Positions 14,173 to 22,794 of a stretch of 34,140 bases of DNA are shown one piece after another (the stretch's first letter is position 1; every line of letters starts with the position of its first letter). This DNA comes from a virus. The notes beneath the pieces are model-generated. The model did no database searches. It saw nothing but the letters and a program-made list of their open reading frames with translations, and had not been told where the DNA came from. The position numbers and the translations under genes are program-made. The stretch lies in the IMG/VR virus record IMGVR_UViG_3300000385_000016, positions 1-34,140 of that record; one strand, written 5' to 3'.

Positions 14173-15433
14173 TAAATCTTGCACATTTTGTATGCATCCC
14201 TTTACTGGTCTAGCAACTAGAGAAGATGGTGCTATTAAAATCTGTTGCAGAAGTCAACCAGTAGGATGGATACAAGAACAAAGTCTTGAAGAAGTCTGGA
14301 ACTCCGACAAAATGAAGGAAGTTCGCAAGCAAGTTCTCAATGGTAAACGTCCTGATGTTTGTATGCCCTGCTTTAATCTTGAAGATCAGGGTGTAGAGAG
14401 CTTACGACAGCGTCATATACGCGGTTTAATACCAGAAGCCAGGGTTAACCTTTATCCTGATGCTTTAGACGCGCTAGAAGACGATTATTCCATGCCTTTT
14501 GAATTTCCAACTATGGAGATTAAGATTAACAATCTGTGTAATCTTAAATGTCGCATGTGTAACCCTTTGGATTCTACTTCATGGACGGATTGGAAAGAAG
14601 TAGAAGAATTTTACGAAAGAGAAAACAACTACCTTGTTCCTACCGTTAGAAAACTTACAAAAAGACCAGGACAATATATCGGACCATTTGACAATTCCGA
14701 TAATTGGTGGCAAGATTTTGAAAAACTTCTACCTCACTTTCGCAGAGTAGAGTTTGCAGGAGGGGAGCCCCTAATGGATCCTAACCACTACAAAATTCTA
14801 GACATGCTTAAACCACACGCAGATAAAATTGAAATCAAATATGCCACTAACGGAACAAAACTCGGCATATCAGATGGCAGGACTATATTTGACTATTGGC
14901 CTTACTTTAAGTCTGTTGCTGTAAATATAAGCATTGACGGTATACATGATGTCTATGAATACATAAGAGGTAATGGCGATTTTTCACTAATAGAAGAAAA
15001 TATAAAACAAATTAAAACTTTACCTAACATCTCAAGAATTGTAGGTGCTTTTACGGTCCAATCTAACAACATCATGCAAATTGATAAAGTAATAGAATAC
15101 TTTTTAGAAGATATGGGTATAATCTTTTATAGTCATAGAGTAAACTATCCTAGAGCTTTGTCTGCACAGGTTCTTCCTCAGAAACTAAAGGCAGATATCA
15201 TAGGCAAATTAGAAAAAATGAACAACAAGATAGAAAAGTTTACTTTGATTAAATCTAATCCTACAATTAAAAAAGTGACTTTACAGCAAATAAAAGACAA
15301 TATAAACTTTTTACAAGCCGAAGATCTTAGCCAATACTGGAAAGAATGCCTAGAATTTAATCGAAAATTAGATTTCAGTCGAAAGCAAGGTCCTATAGAA
15401 AAAATTATTCCTGAATTTAAACCATATGTATAA
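14162..15433 (+). CDS. Radical SAM protein with N-terminal twitch-like domain (copy 1)
   Basis: The GTG at 14162 overlaps the PP-loop gene by 11 nt and gives 423 residues. The N-terminal 75 residues hold C7/C10, C28/C29 and C67/C70, the arrangement of an auxiliary-cluster twitch domain placed before the core. The radical SAM site is CNLKCRMC (C126, C130, C133), and SAM-binding GGEP lies at 200-203, with YATNGT and SIDGI strands after it. The protein would bind one core [4Fe-4S] cluster and probably an auxiliary one, cleaving SAM for radical chemistry on an unknown substrate. It pairs with 15426-16310 (8-nt overlap). A mirror-image pair lies at 16294-18698. Confidence 0.88.
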   Translation: MLNNKSCTFCMHPFTGLATREDGAIKICCRSQPVGWIQEQSLEEVWNSDKMKEVRKQVLNGKRPDVCMPCFNLEDQGVESLRQRHIRGLIPEARVNLYPDALDALEDDYSMPFEFPTMEIKINNLCNLKCRMCNPLDSTSWTDWKEVEEFYERENNYLVPTVRKLTKRPGQYIGPFDNSDNWWQDFEKLLPHFRRVEFAGGEPLMDPNHYKILDMLKPHADKIEIKYATNGTKLGISDGRTIFDYWPYFKSVAVNISIDGIHDVYEYIRGNGDFSLIEENIKQIKTLPNISRIVGAFTVQSNNIMQIDKVIEYFLEDMGIIFYSHRVNYPRALSAQVLPQKLKADIIGKLEKMNNKIEKFTLIKSNPTIKKVTLQQIKDNINFLQAEDLSQYWKECLEFNRKLDFSRKQGPIEKIIPEFKPYV

Positions 15434-16310
15434 AATAACAAGTAGATGGCCGCATCAAAATTGTTTAAAAATAGAGTGGAACCTTGGAAAAAGATGTAAT
15501 TTTGATTGTTCATATTGTCCTCCAGAAATACATGACAATTATTCACCGCACACCAATATAGCAGTGCTGAAGAGATGTGTTGATAAATTGTCTGAGATAG
15601 AAAAGCCTCTAAGAATAAGTTTTACAGGAGGAGAACCCTGCGTTCATCCTAAAATATCAAAACTATTCAACTATATAAGACCGTACGCTGATTGGATAAA
15701 TGTTACCACTAACGGAACTAGAAAACCAGAATGGTATGCAGATCAACCTCTAGATCATATAGTTTTTTCTCTACATTTTGAAACAGAAGATTGGCATAGA
15801 TGTCTATTAAACATTATAGATACTGATAAATTAGTTGATATTCCTATACAGGTAAACATAATGGCACATCATCAACACATGGAAGATGTAAAAACTGCTA
15901 CAATGCTATTAGCAAACGAAAAAATTAAATATGTTATACGTCGTATTCGTTGGACAGAAAAGCACGACTGGTTCAATGATATGCGTTACAAGGATGAAGA
16001 CTTGGATTGGATTTTGAAAAATGAAGCAACTTCTTTACCTAACTGCGATGTAGACGGAGAATATTACATTCATGCTAATGATATTATAAAAAAACATCAA
16101 AACCAATTTAAAGGTTGGCGATGTAATATCGGATTAGAAAGTTTAATGATAAATTGGGACGGTGAAGTTCATAGAGCAACATGTAGAGTAGGCGGGAGTT
16201 TAGGTAATATTTACAAAGGAAATTTCAAGCTTCCTACAGACCCTGTAACATGCACAAGAGATTGGTGTACATGTGCAGCAGACATTCCTATCACTAAATT
16301 TTCTGCTTAG
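15426..16310 (+). CDS. Radical SAM protein with C-terminal auxiliary Cys region (type B, copy 1)
   Basis: The 294-residue product has CNFDCSYC (C24, C28, C31), FTGGEP (67-71) and VTTNGT in the barrel. Its last 65 residues carry FKGWRCNIGLESL, INWDG, ATC and TCTRDWCTC, a SPASM-like auxiliary-cluster pattern. The same tail (FKGW-x-C...DG...C...C-x-C...K) occurs in the genes at 16294 and 19277, so the three are paralogues. SPASM-type enzymes often modify peptides or oxidise small molecules. The start overlaps the twitch-domain gene by 8 nt. The stop overlaps that of 16294-17292 on the other strand by 17 bp. Confidence 0.87.
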   Translation: MYKITSRWPHQNCLKIEWNLGKRCNFDCSYCPPEIHDNYSPHTNIAVLKRCVDKLSEIEKPLRISFTGGEPCVHPKISKLFNYIRPYADWINVTTNGTRKPEWYADQPLDHIVFSLHFETEDWHRCLLNIIDTDKLVDIPIQVNIMAHHQHMEDVKTATMLLANEKIKYVIRRIRWTEKHDWFNDMRYKDEDLDWILKNEATSLPNCDVDGEYYIHANDIIKKHQNQFKGWRCNIGLESLMINWDGEVHRATCRVGGSLGNIYKGNFKLPTDPVTCTRDWCTCAADIPITKFSA

Positions 16311-17292
16311 ATACATGCGTGTCTGGCTGACAAGAACAGCAATTTCTCGGGCATATAATCGGTTTTAAATCTAACTTTGACCTGTTAAATTTTTCTTCAA
16401 AATCTTCAGCAAAAAGATTAAGATTTGCATCAGCAAAAATTTCTTCTTGGCACGATCCTGTAATTTTTCCATCGTGTGTAATTACTAAATTTTCAATTGC
16501 TACTGAACATTCCCATCCTTTAAAATGATTCAGATTATTAGAAATATAATAATTTGGTGCCACAGGTTTAATTTCATCATTTTCAAACATTGCTACAGAT
16601 TGATAATAATCAAACTCATTAAGATTACGTAATATCCATTCGCTCTCTGGTATTCTCTTTAGTGAATTATGGAAAAAATCTTTCTGCTCTTCAGTGTAGG
16701 AATTCCAGTCATGCCCGGGAGAATCTACCACTTCTTTTGCTTGAATTGGCCAATTATAAACGCTAGATTTCATTTTTTCAATATATTCTAAACAGGTATT
16801 CCAGGCAGAAGCATCCATAAGCATTAATGCACCAACATGCTTTCCTTTTTGCCATAAAAAATCACAATTTTTTACAAACAGATCTATGTCTACTTCTTTG
16901 TAATGACAACTCATTGTAAACTTGTCTATATCTACGCTATTTTCTTCAAACCATTTAGTTTTTCTTGAACCATTAGTTGTCAATTTTAATTGAACATGAT
17001 GGTGTTTTTTAATTTCTTTACAAAATTGTGCTAGATAAGGCCATAATGACGGTTCTCCTCCACCTGCGATATTAATACGAAAGAAATTTTTTCCGTGCGT
17101 TTTTTGATATTCATCTAACAGTATTCTAAAATTTTTAACAACCGTATCAATGTTTTTTGGAAATTTGTTTATATTTAAAACAGATCCAGGAAAACAATAT
17201 TCGCAATTAAAATTACAAATATCAGTTGGCCAAAACCGTATGTCCAATACATTATTAGACGTTGTGCTAATTACCCTTGTTAATTCATTCAT
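16294..17292 (-). CDS. Radical SAM protein with C-terminal auxiliary Cys region (type B, copy 2)
   Basis: The 332-residue protein has CNFNCEYC (C26, C30, C33), IAGGGEP near 75-81 and LTTNGS. The tail NHFKGWECSVAIENL, THDGK, GSCQ and CPRNCCSC corresponds piece by piece to the tail of the plus-strand neighbour at 15426-16310. Its start overlaps the stop of the twitch-domain gene at 17289 (ATGA), giving the same two-gene order as the plus-strand pair, but inverted. The protein identity between the copies is clearly low, so any duplication is old or each pair was acquired separately. The substrate is unknown. Confidence 0.87.
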   Translation of the reverse strand: MNELTRVISTTSNNVLDIRFWPTDICNFNCEYCFPGSVLNINKFPKNIDTVVKNFRILLDEYQKTHGKNFFRINIAGGGEPSLWPYLAQFCKEIKKHHHVQLKLTTNGSRKTKWFEENSVDIDKFTMSCHYKEVDIDLFVKNCDFLWQKGKHVGALMLMDASAWNTCLEYIEKMKSSVYNWPIQAKEVVDSPGHDWNSYTEEQKDFFHNSLKRIPESEWILRNLNEFDYYQSVAMFENDEIKPVAPNYYISNNLNHFKGWECSVAIENLVITHDGKITGSCQEEIFADANLNLFAEDFEEKFNRSKLDLKPIICPRNCCSCQPDTHVSKQKI

Positions 17293-18698
17293 AATAGATG
17301 TGCTAATTCAGGAAACACTTTTTGTGCTTGAATTCCTCTTATACTATCTAACTCGGTGATGTATTCTCGAAAACCCTTTAATTCGTTTGACTTATCTTCC
17401 GCTTCCATATGATTCATTACAGCTTCCCAGCGTTTCCAACCGTAAGGGTTATTCTTCCAAAAATCATCATCCTGTCTATAATTATTCCAAAGCCAGTCTT
17501 TAAATTCTCTATATCTTTCTCTTACTTCTTGTTTATCTTCTTTCGGAAGACACTGAATACTTAAAAATGTAGGTATGTATAACAGGTGCATATTAACTAG
17601 GCCGCCGCCCATTTGCACACCGCCCGGAACTTTTGAAAAATTAAGTTTTTTGAAGCCAGACTCTACTTTCCATTTCATAAAATCAGGCAAATGTTTTACA
17701 TTCAAAATTTGTATTGCAGTAGCAAGACTGGTTGTAATATTATCAGGAGTGTTGTCTAACATGTGTAAATTACGTTCCACCGTTGCCCATTCTGTAGGAT
17801 ACCTAATGTATTCATCTCTCTCATAACAGGCATCCATAGATATGGCAAATTTAACCTTTTTAAAACGCGACCACATTTCGATTAAATCGTCATCTACTAA
17901 TAAGCCGTTAGAATTATATCGTAATAGAATCTGATCTTCATAACCTTGGCGAAGTATTTCTTCTATAAACTGCTTATGCTCTTTTATCATCAGAGGCTCG
18001 CCGCCTGCAAAGTACACCTGTTTTAAATTAGGAATTTGTGCATTCATTTCTTCCCAAAACGAAGATTTTTCATGCCATTTATTGTCAAAGGAGGCAGCGT
18101 CAAACTGCATTTGACGTTTTACGTTCGAATCTTTTAGTTTGTTCATCAACTTTGAATGATCTTGCAACCAGCGAGACGAATCATGGGGAGAACACATAAC
18201 ACACTTGATATTGCAGGTATGTCCTAATCTTAAATCTAGATATTTCAGTTTTTCAGGAACTGATCCATCTTGTTCTGTCTGTCTGATTAATTCTGGTATA
18301 TCTACATCATCGTAGTGCCAGGTGAGCGTTTCCCAAATTCTTTTAGAAACTACACCTTTAGATTCTTCATGAAAGCATTTTGTACAAGATTTAGGCACTT
18401 CACCTCTCATCATGCTTCGGCGAACACTTTTCATATAATCGTTATTCCAGGCACTCATAGGAGTATCTTCGCCAAAGTTAGCAGGGCGGCCGCTTTCATT
18501 TTTTACCAAACCTACTTCATGATCATTTCCTGCACCGCTAGCATTTGCCGAACAACAAAGTCTCATATCGCCGTTTGGTCTAGTAGCAAAATGTATCCAA
18601 GGCAATACACAATAAGTAGAAGATCCAGATACCTGTTTTATCTTATCTTGTAAATCCACAATTTCTAAGTTTTTTAATTCTTCTGTTTTATCAGGCAT
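17289..18698 (-). CDS. Radical SAM protein with N-terminal twitch-like domain (copy 2)
   Basis: This 469-residue protein opens with about 110 residues containing C30, C48/C49 and C105/C108 (TYCVLPWIHFATRPNGDMRL, then TKCFHEE). The radical SAM core follows: CNIKCVMC (C162, C166, C169), AGGEPL (231-236), RYNSNGL and FAISMDA. The order and spacing match the proteins at 14162 and 29665. A longer C-terminal helical part extends beyond the barrel. GC content here looks higher than in the flanking small genes. It overlaps the upstream methyltransferase gene by 8 nt and the downstream type B radical SAM gene by 4 nt. Confidence 0.88.
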   Translation of the reverse strand: MPDKTEELKNLEIVDLQDKIKQVSGSSTYCVLPWIHFATRPNGDMRLCCSANASGAGNDHEVGLVKNESGRPANFGEDTPMSAWNNDYMKSVRRSMMRGEVPKSCTKCFHEESKGVVSKRIWETLTWHYDDVDIPELIRQTEQDGSVPEKLKYLDLRLGHTCNIKCVMCSPHDSSRWLQDHSKLMNKLKDSNVKRQMQFDAASFDNKWHEKSSFWEEMNAQIPNLKQVYFAGGEPLMIKEHKQFIEEILRQGYEDQILLRYNSNGLLVDDDLIEMWSRFKKVKFAISMDACYERDEYIRYPTEWATVERNLHMLDNTPDNITTSLATAIQILNVKHLPDFMKWKVESGFKKLNFSKVPGGVQMGGGLVNMHLLYIPTFLSIQCLPKEDKQEVRERYREFKDWLWNNYRQDDDFWKNNPYGWKRWEAVMNHMEAEDKSNELKGFREYITELDSIRGIQAQKVFPELAHLL

Positions 18699-19287
18699 GT
18701 CCTATAACCATAAATCTTTTATATTTTGGTGTAGTAAAAACATATTCTTGAAAAGTATTTAATTGTAAAATATCTGACAATTCCTTTACCGAGTTAACAC
18801 AATTTATATGTTCCTCTAAACTAAAGAAATCATTATTTTGTGCTGCAACTAACGTTCCCTGAGGAATGTTCTCTTTCCATATTCTTAAATTTGATTTTTT
18901 TATATGCTCAGTGCTTGTATTAATTACAACATCTGCTTCCTTAGTATATTCACACATATCTGCTGTGACTGCAGAAAACCTTCCTTCCATTTCATATCTC
19001 TTGTTTATAGTATTTGCAATTTCTTTACAAGTTGGGTCGATATCTACGCTGATGATATGCTCTACTTTTATTGAGCTATTAAAAAGAAGACTAGCTAAAA
19101 CTCCGTTCCATCCTCCGTGAATCACAATTTTATTAGGATTGTCGGCAACAAAGTGTTTTAACTTTTCTATCAGCCATAGTTTAGAATGGACTTGTCCTTT
19201 CCAAAAGCTTTCAAGGGTTCTGTATCTATCCTCGGAGTTGCGAATAGCGTCCATCCAAAAAAGAACGTCTTCTATATCAACTTTCAT
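18691..19287 (-). CDS. Class I SAM-dependent methyltransferase-like protein
   Basis: The 198-residue product contains a Rossmann methyltransferase motif I in VIHGGWNGVLASLLF (about 55-69), followed by IISVDIDPTC with the ribose-binding acidic residues (D82, D84). A motif resembling the substrate strand follows in ADVVINTSTEH. The N-terminal helices (EDVLFWMDAIRNSEDRYRTL) are longer than in minimal methyltransferases. It is embedded among radical SAM genes, overlapping the upstream one by 11 nt and the downstream one by 8 nt, which suggests it acts on the same product or substrate. The methyl acceptor is unknown. I recognise this form from other marine phages but know of no characterised member. 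Confidence 0.75.
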   Translation of the reverse strand: MKVDIEDVLFWMDAIRNSEDRYRTLESFWKGQVHSKLWLIEKLKHFVADNPNKIVIHGGWNGVLASLLFNSSIKVEHIISVDIDPTCKEIANTINKRYEMEGRFSAVTADMCEYTKEADVVINTSTEHIKKSNLRIWKENIPQGTLVAAQNNDFFSLEEHINCVNSVKELSDILQLNTFQEYVFTTPKYKRFMVIGHA

Positions 19288-20272
19288 ACTTAGCCTTTGG
19301 TATTTTAGAATCTGCTGAACTTACGCAGGTAGATGTAATGCAAGGCATAGGTTTTTGAAACAATTCAAACCCATTGTCTATCGTACCGAGAGGTTCATCA
19401 TGACAGGAATATGATCTTTTGATCTCTCCTCCTGGTTCTCTTACTATACAACTTTGATAACCTGCGCTACACTGCCAGCCATGAAATTTATTAAAATCGA
19501 ATGCATTTAATCTCTCTGCTTGATCAACATCGTACCAATTTCCTTGATCGTCCTGCATAGCCATTTGATTTTGATATTCGCCGTCAATGTGCTGCGGAAA
19601 TCCTGTTTGCATTTTGTCTATCTGTGCCTGAGTATAGTCTCCCACAATAAAACTTGCTGTAGGGTCGCTTTGAGGCTTTAGCGTGACGTTTATCCCCCGT
19701 TCTGCAAATCTAGAACACCTATCATAGTATGCATCAAAAAATTCTGGCACCATTACTTGATTGATTGTTAGTAACACACCTCTCTTCATTAACTGCAGAC
19801 ACTTGTCACTGAATTCCTGTTCTTTTGCAAACTCTGCATGAAAACTTGCTGTGATACTTCTACGTTGAAGACACTCTGTAACATCTAACCACTCTGCCCA
19901 CCATTTTGATCCCGGAGACAGATTTGTTGTCATGTGAATACTTTGGTAATCTGGATTAGGATCATCGGCATAATGCTCTACAAGTTTAAGAAAATGCTTG
20001 TATGCTGTAGGTTCGCCTCCTGAAAACGAAAAGTGAAAATTTGTAAAACCATTGTCTTCTGCTTGGGACTTAATTTCGTCCATTACTTCGCAATAGGTTT
20101 TCAAAGGACGATGATCAGGTTTTGACGATCTAGCATATGGCCAACAATATGAACAAGAGTAATTACAAAAACGGGCTAGGATCCAAGACACGCTAAAGAG
20201 GTCAGTGTTCAAAAGAGTTTTTTGTCCTAGTTTTACTATCCTATCAAAGGGAATATGCTGAAAATTATACAT
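19277..20272 (-). CDS. Radical SAM protein with C-terminal auxiliary Cys region (type B, copy 3)
   Basis: I place the start at ATG 20272 (331 aa, 8-nt overlap with the upstream gene). ATGs at 20284 and 20287 are also in frame. The core motif is CNYSCSYC (C36, C40, C43), SGGEP lies at 84-88 and MTTNLS follows. The tail FHGWQCSAGYQSC, YSCHDEPLG and CITSTCVSS with a final IPKAK matches the tails at 15426 and 16294. This copy lacks a twitch-domain partner directly upstream. Instead it follows a SPASM-like radical SAM gene. It probably binds one core and one auxiliary [4Fe-4S] cluster. The substrate is unknown. Confidence 0.86.
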   Translation of the reverse strand: MYNFQHIPFDRIVKLGQKTLLNTDLFSVSWILARFCNYSCSYCWPYARSSKPDHRPLKTYCEVMDEIKSQAEDNGFTNFHFSFSGGEPTAYKHFLKLVEHYADDPNPDYQSIHMTTNLSPGSKWWAEWLDVTECLQRRSITASFHAEFAKEQEFSDKCLQLMKRGVLLTINQVMVPEFFDAYYDRCSRFAERGINVTLKPQSDPTASFIVGDYTQAQIDKMQTGFPQHIDGEYQNQMAMQDDQGNWYDVDQAERLNAFDFNKFHGWQCSAGYQSCIVREPGGEIKRSYSCHDEPLGTIDNGFELFQKPMPCITSTCVSSADSKIPKAKYES

Positions 20273-21332
20273 ACTTCCCAACATCATAAATCATTGTAGA
20301 ACATTGTCTTGCGCATGTAAAACATTTATTTTCTCCTTGCCAGTAAGAAGGTAATTCATCCCATAAAACATCGTTATTATAAAAAATTTTATCTTTACAA
20401 TTTGGTACACCTATATCATTTAGAATCTGCTTGGTTTGTTCCACCGTTATATTACGTAGAAAATGTATAGGAAGTCTTTCTTCAATTGGACTTTCTAGAT
20501 ATTCTCCTGCAAGCCAACAGCACGGAAAAATATTACCATAAGGATCTACATATATAGATTTATCTGTTTTACACTTAGGTTGAATTACAGAATCCTGTAT
20601 TGCTTTTTTTCTGACATCTTTGTTAAGCAGAGTATTTAATTCGTAGTTAGGATTCATTTTATATTGATTTTGTTTAGCAGGCTTCAGATAATATTCGAAA
20701 TTTCCTGCTTTATCAATTACTTCAAATTTTTTCATTTCGTAAAAACGAGTCGTTCGTACAAAATTAACCGAATGGACTCCTAAATCTAACAAGTATTCTT
20801 CTAATTCAAAGATGTCTTGCTCGTTATGTTCAAATACAAGACTATCAACTCTTGCTTTCCCACCGGCCTCTATGAAAGCTGTCATATTTTCTATTACTTT
20901 ATCGAAATCTGTATTTCTCCTATATAATTCGTGTTTACCTTTGAATCCATCAACAGCGAAAATAACTTCAGAATTGGATTGCGTGCCTATAACTTTTGCA
21001 AACTTATCCCACCATTTTTTATTTCTCATCCCGCCGTTAGTATGTATAGCTAACCTAGTATTTGGATTGCATTGTCTAACGTAATCATATATTTCTAAAC
21101 AATCTCTAGCAAAAGCTGGATCACCGTAGTTGCCACAACTATAAAAATTTCTTATTTGGCTTAAGAAACTGCTGGGAAACCAATTTTTAAATTCTTCTAA
21201 TGATATATCACCGCCTTTTATAAAAGGTCGTAAGGGACCACCATGAAAATTCCTAGCACACATAGGACATTGCGCTTGACATTTGTCTGTTAATTCTATG
21301 TGGATTTCAGAAATTTCTTTTACGTTAATCAT
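20265..21332 (-). CDS. Radical SAM protein, SPASM-like
   Basis: The 355-residue protein has CQAQCPMC (C18, C22, C25). Instead of GGEP it has SCGNYGDPAFA, the GDP variant typical of one SPASM subgroup. HTNGGM and FAVDGF complete the barrel signatures. The C-terminal part holds PKC, YVDPYGNIFPCCWLAGEYL and KCFTCARQC, consistent with one or two auxiliary clusters. It overlaps the next gene by 8 nt and the upstream glycosyltransferase-like gene by 8 nt. This enzyme is the most conventional SPASM protein of the set. Peptide modification, aminosugar chemistry and tRNA-like targets all remain possible. Confidence 0.86.
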   Translation of the reverse strand: MINVKEISEIHIELTDKCQAQCPMCARNFHGGPLRPFIKGGDISLEEFKNWFPSSFLSQIRNFYSCGNYGDPAFARDCLEIYDYVRQCNPNTRLAIHTNGGMRNKKWWDKFAKVIGTQSNSEVIFAVDGFKGKHELYRRNTDFDKVIENMTAFIEAGGKARVDSLVFEHNEQDIFELEEYLLDLGVHSVNFVRTTRFYEMKKFEVIDKAGNFEYYLKPAKQNQYKMNPNYELNTLLNKDVRKKAIQDSVIQPKCKTDKSIYVDPYGNIFPCCWLAGEYLESPIEERLPIHFLRNITVEQTKQILNDIGVPNCKDKIFYNNDVLWDELPSYWQGENKCFTCARQCSTMIYDVGKYV

Positions 21333-21999
21333 TGTAAATTGTTTTTAACCAATCAAAATCATTTATTTTGAATAGTTCTTCTAAATTGTTTTTATTTTGT
21401 TCGCCGAACTTCTTCCCTGCCTTTGCACCCTTTATTGTGTCAATACCAAATGGTCTATTTGTTCCTTTGTTACACCAGATATCAAGTCTCTCTGCTGTTT
21501 CAATGTCCTGCTGCCTATCTATAATCCGACTTGCTAATTTAGCACACTCTCTAAATCCGCTTTTCCAGGCATTAAAAGAATCGGTGTTGAATGCTGTAAT
21601 ATTTGATACTTCTTTTATTGCTTTAAAATTAAAACTTATTGAAGTTGTCATGTCAGGTTTAGAAGTATCCATTTTTTTGGTTAATCGAGTAGGCAATAAT
21701 TTTACGCCTCCGTAACCATAAATCAAATCATTTACAGGATTTTTAGATCGCCAAACATGGACAGTTTCTAAATTATATTCGTCTACTTCATAATCAAAAG
21801 AAAAATCATCTAGAAGTTCAGCATCTGCGTCTACTACCCAGAACATTTTTGTGAAACACTTTTTTGCTGCTTGAATGTGGGCTTGATGTATTCCGTCTAC
21901 ACCGTCAATTCTTTTTGCAGAAGGGTATCTTGATTTCAATAAGTCCCAATTTTTATCTGCGTTTGGTTCATTATACGAAATAAAAACAATATCATACAT
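21325..21999 (-). CDS. GT-A-like glycosyltransferase (DAD motif), short copy
   Basis: The 224-residue protein begins MYDIVFISYNEPNADKNWDL and has a D-x-D-type metal/sugar-nucleotide motif in FWVVDADAELL (57-59). The order YNEPNADKN, AKRIDGVDG, DADA, then YGYGGVKLL and FNAWKSGFRECAKLA is repeated in the 300-residue gene at 31038-31940. The two are therefore paralogues. The fold resembles GT-A glycosyltransferases acting on nucleotide sugars at the cytoplasmic face of the membrane, though no transmembrane helix is visible. No ribosome site is evident in the 18-base gap upstream. The sugar and acceptor are unknown. Confidence 0.65.
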   Translation of the reverse strand: MYDIVFISYNEPNADKNWDLLKSRYPSAKRIDGVDGIHQAHIQAAKKCFTKMFWVVDADAELLDDFSFDYEVDEYNLETVHVWRSKNPVNDLIYGYGGVKLLPTRLTKKMDTSKPDMTTSISFNFKAIKEVSNITAFNTDSFNAWKSGFRECAKLASRIIDRQQDIETAERLDIWCNKGTNRPFGIDTIKGAKAGKKFGEQNKNNLEELFKINDFDWLKTIYND

Positions 22000-22017
22000 T
22001 GTATTATGTTATATAAA

Positions 22018-22794
22018 TCATAGTAATTTGTCAACCAAAGGAGAAAGTTTGTCTGCGACTTGTCTATGTATATCAGGACCGTCGTGCATTAAATCTCTCG
22101 CACGCCCTGTGTCGATAGTATCTATAATATGTAGGTCTTGGTACTGCCTATCAAAATCGCCTTCCCAAGTCCAGTTTAATACAGGGACTCCCACATGTTG
22201 CCATAACATATTTGCAGAAAAATAACAATTATAGTTATTTGCTATCATTTCTCCTTTTTCTATGCAATATCTTTTCAAAAACCAATCAGTATCTTTTTTT
22301 TGATATTTTGTAGTTACATTGTAATGTTTGAAAACGACTGAATTAGATTTTTCATAAGCAAAACTTTTTCTAAAAGTTTGAGGCCATTGATAAATTACAA
22401 GCGAAGGAACAGGATATGCGTTTTTAATCCACTGCAAGCTATTAAAATACTGGATGTCAGGACCTGTGCCTGCTTTTCCTAGGTTTAAAAAATCTATACC
22501 TTTAGGATTTAGTAATTGAGAACACCAAATATGTTCTTCAAAATTTCCTACTCCTTCTGTGTGCGAGCATCCAAAAACTAAAACAAATTGTTTATCTAGA
22601 TTCTTTATTTCTTTTGTTCTATATCCCTCTTGATTAAATTCATAAATTATATCATCTTCTAGATATATAGGATTTACATTTTTTTTATGCCTTAAAAAAA
22701 TATCATATTCTTCTGAATCCCAGCCTTTTAAACAAGCATTCTTTCTTTCTTTGTCTATTAATATTTCTTTCTCATTAAATTCAAGATCAGGCAT
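22018..22794 (-). CDS. SGNH/GDSL-type hydrolase-like protein
   Basis: The 258-residue protein has a block I nucleophile in LVFGCSHTEG (S77; GDS is replaced by GCS), a block II Gly in LNLGKAGTGP, and a block V D-x-x-H in HDGPDIHRQVA near the C terminus. The first 65 residues form an extra region (YEFNQEGYRTKEI) often seen before SGNH domains that act on glycans. SGNH enzymes remove or transfer acyl groups from sugars and lipids. The gene overlaps the nucleotide-sugar dehydrogenase upstream by 8 nt. It is strikingly A/T-rich: 13 of 60 bases are G or C in the line at 22261. O-acyl esterase of a surface sugar is a reasonable guess. Confidence 0.68.
   Translation of the reverse strand: MPDLEFNEKEILIDKERKNACLKGWDSEEYDIFLRHKKNVNPIYLEDDIIYEFNQEGYRTKEIKNLDKQFVLVFGCSHTEGVGNFEEHIWCSQLLNPKGIDFLNLGKAGTGPDIQYFNSLQWIKNAYPVPSLVIYQWPQTFRKSFAYEKSNSVVFKHYNVTTKYQKKDTDWFLKRYCIEKGEMIANNYNCYFSANMLWQHVGVPVLNWTWEGDFDRQYQDLHIIDTIDTGRARDLMHDGPDIHRQVADKLSPLVDKLL

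Noticed and set aside
13435-21332. Possible RiPP (modified peptide) cluster around the SPASM-type radical SAM genes
   Set aside because: Genes overlap end to end, leaving no room for a precursor-peptide ORF. No leader-recognition domain, transporter or peptidase was seen. A peptide target elsewhere in the genome cannot be excluded.
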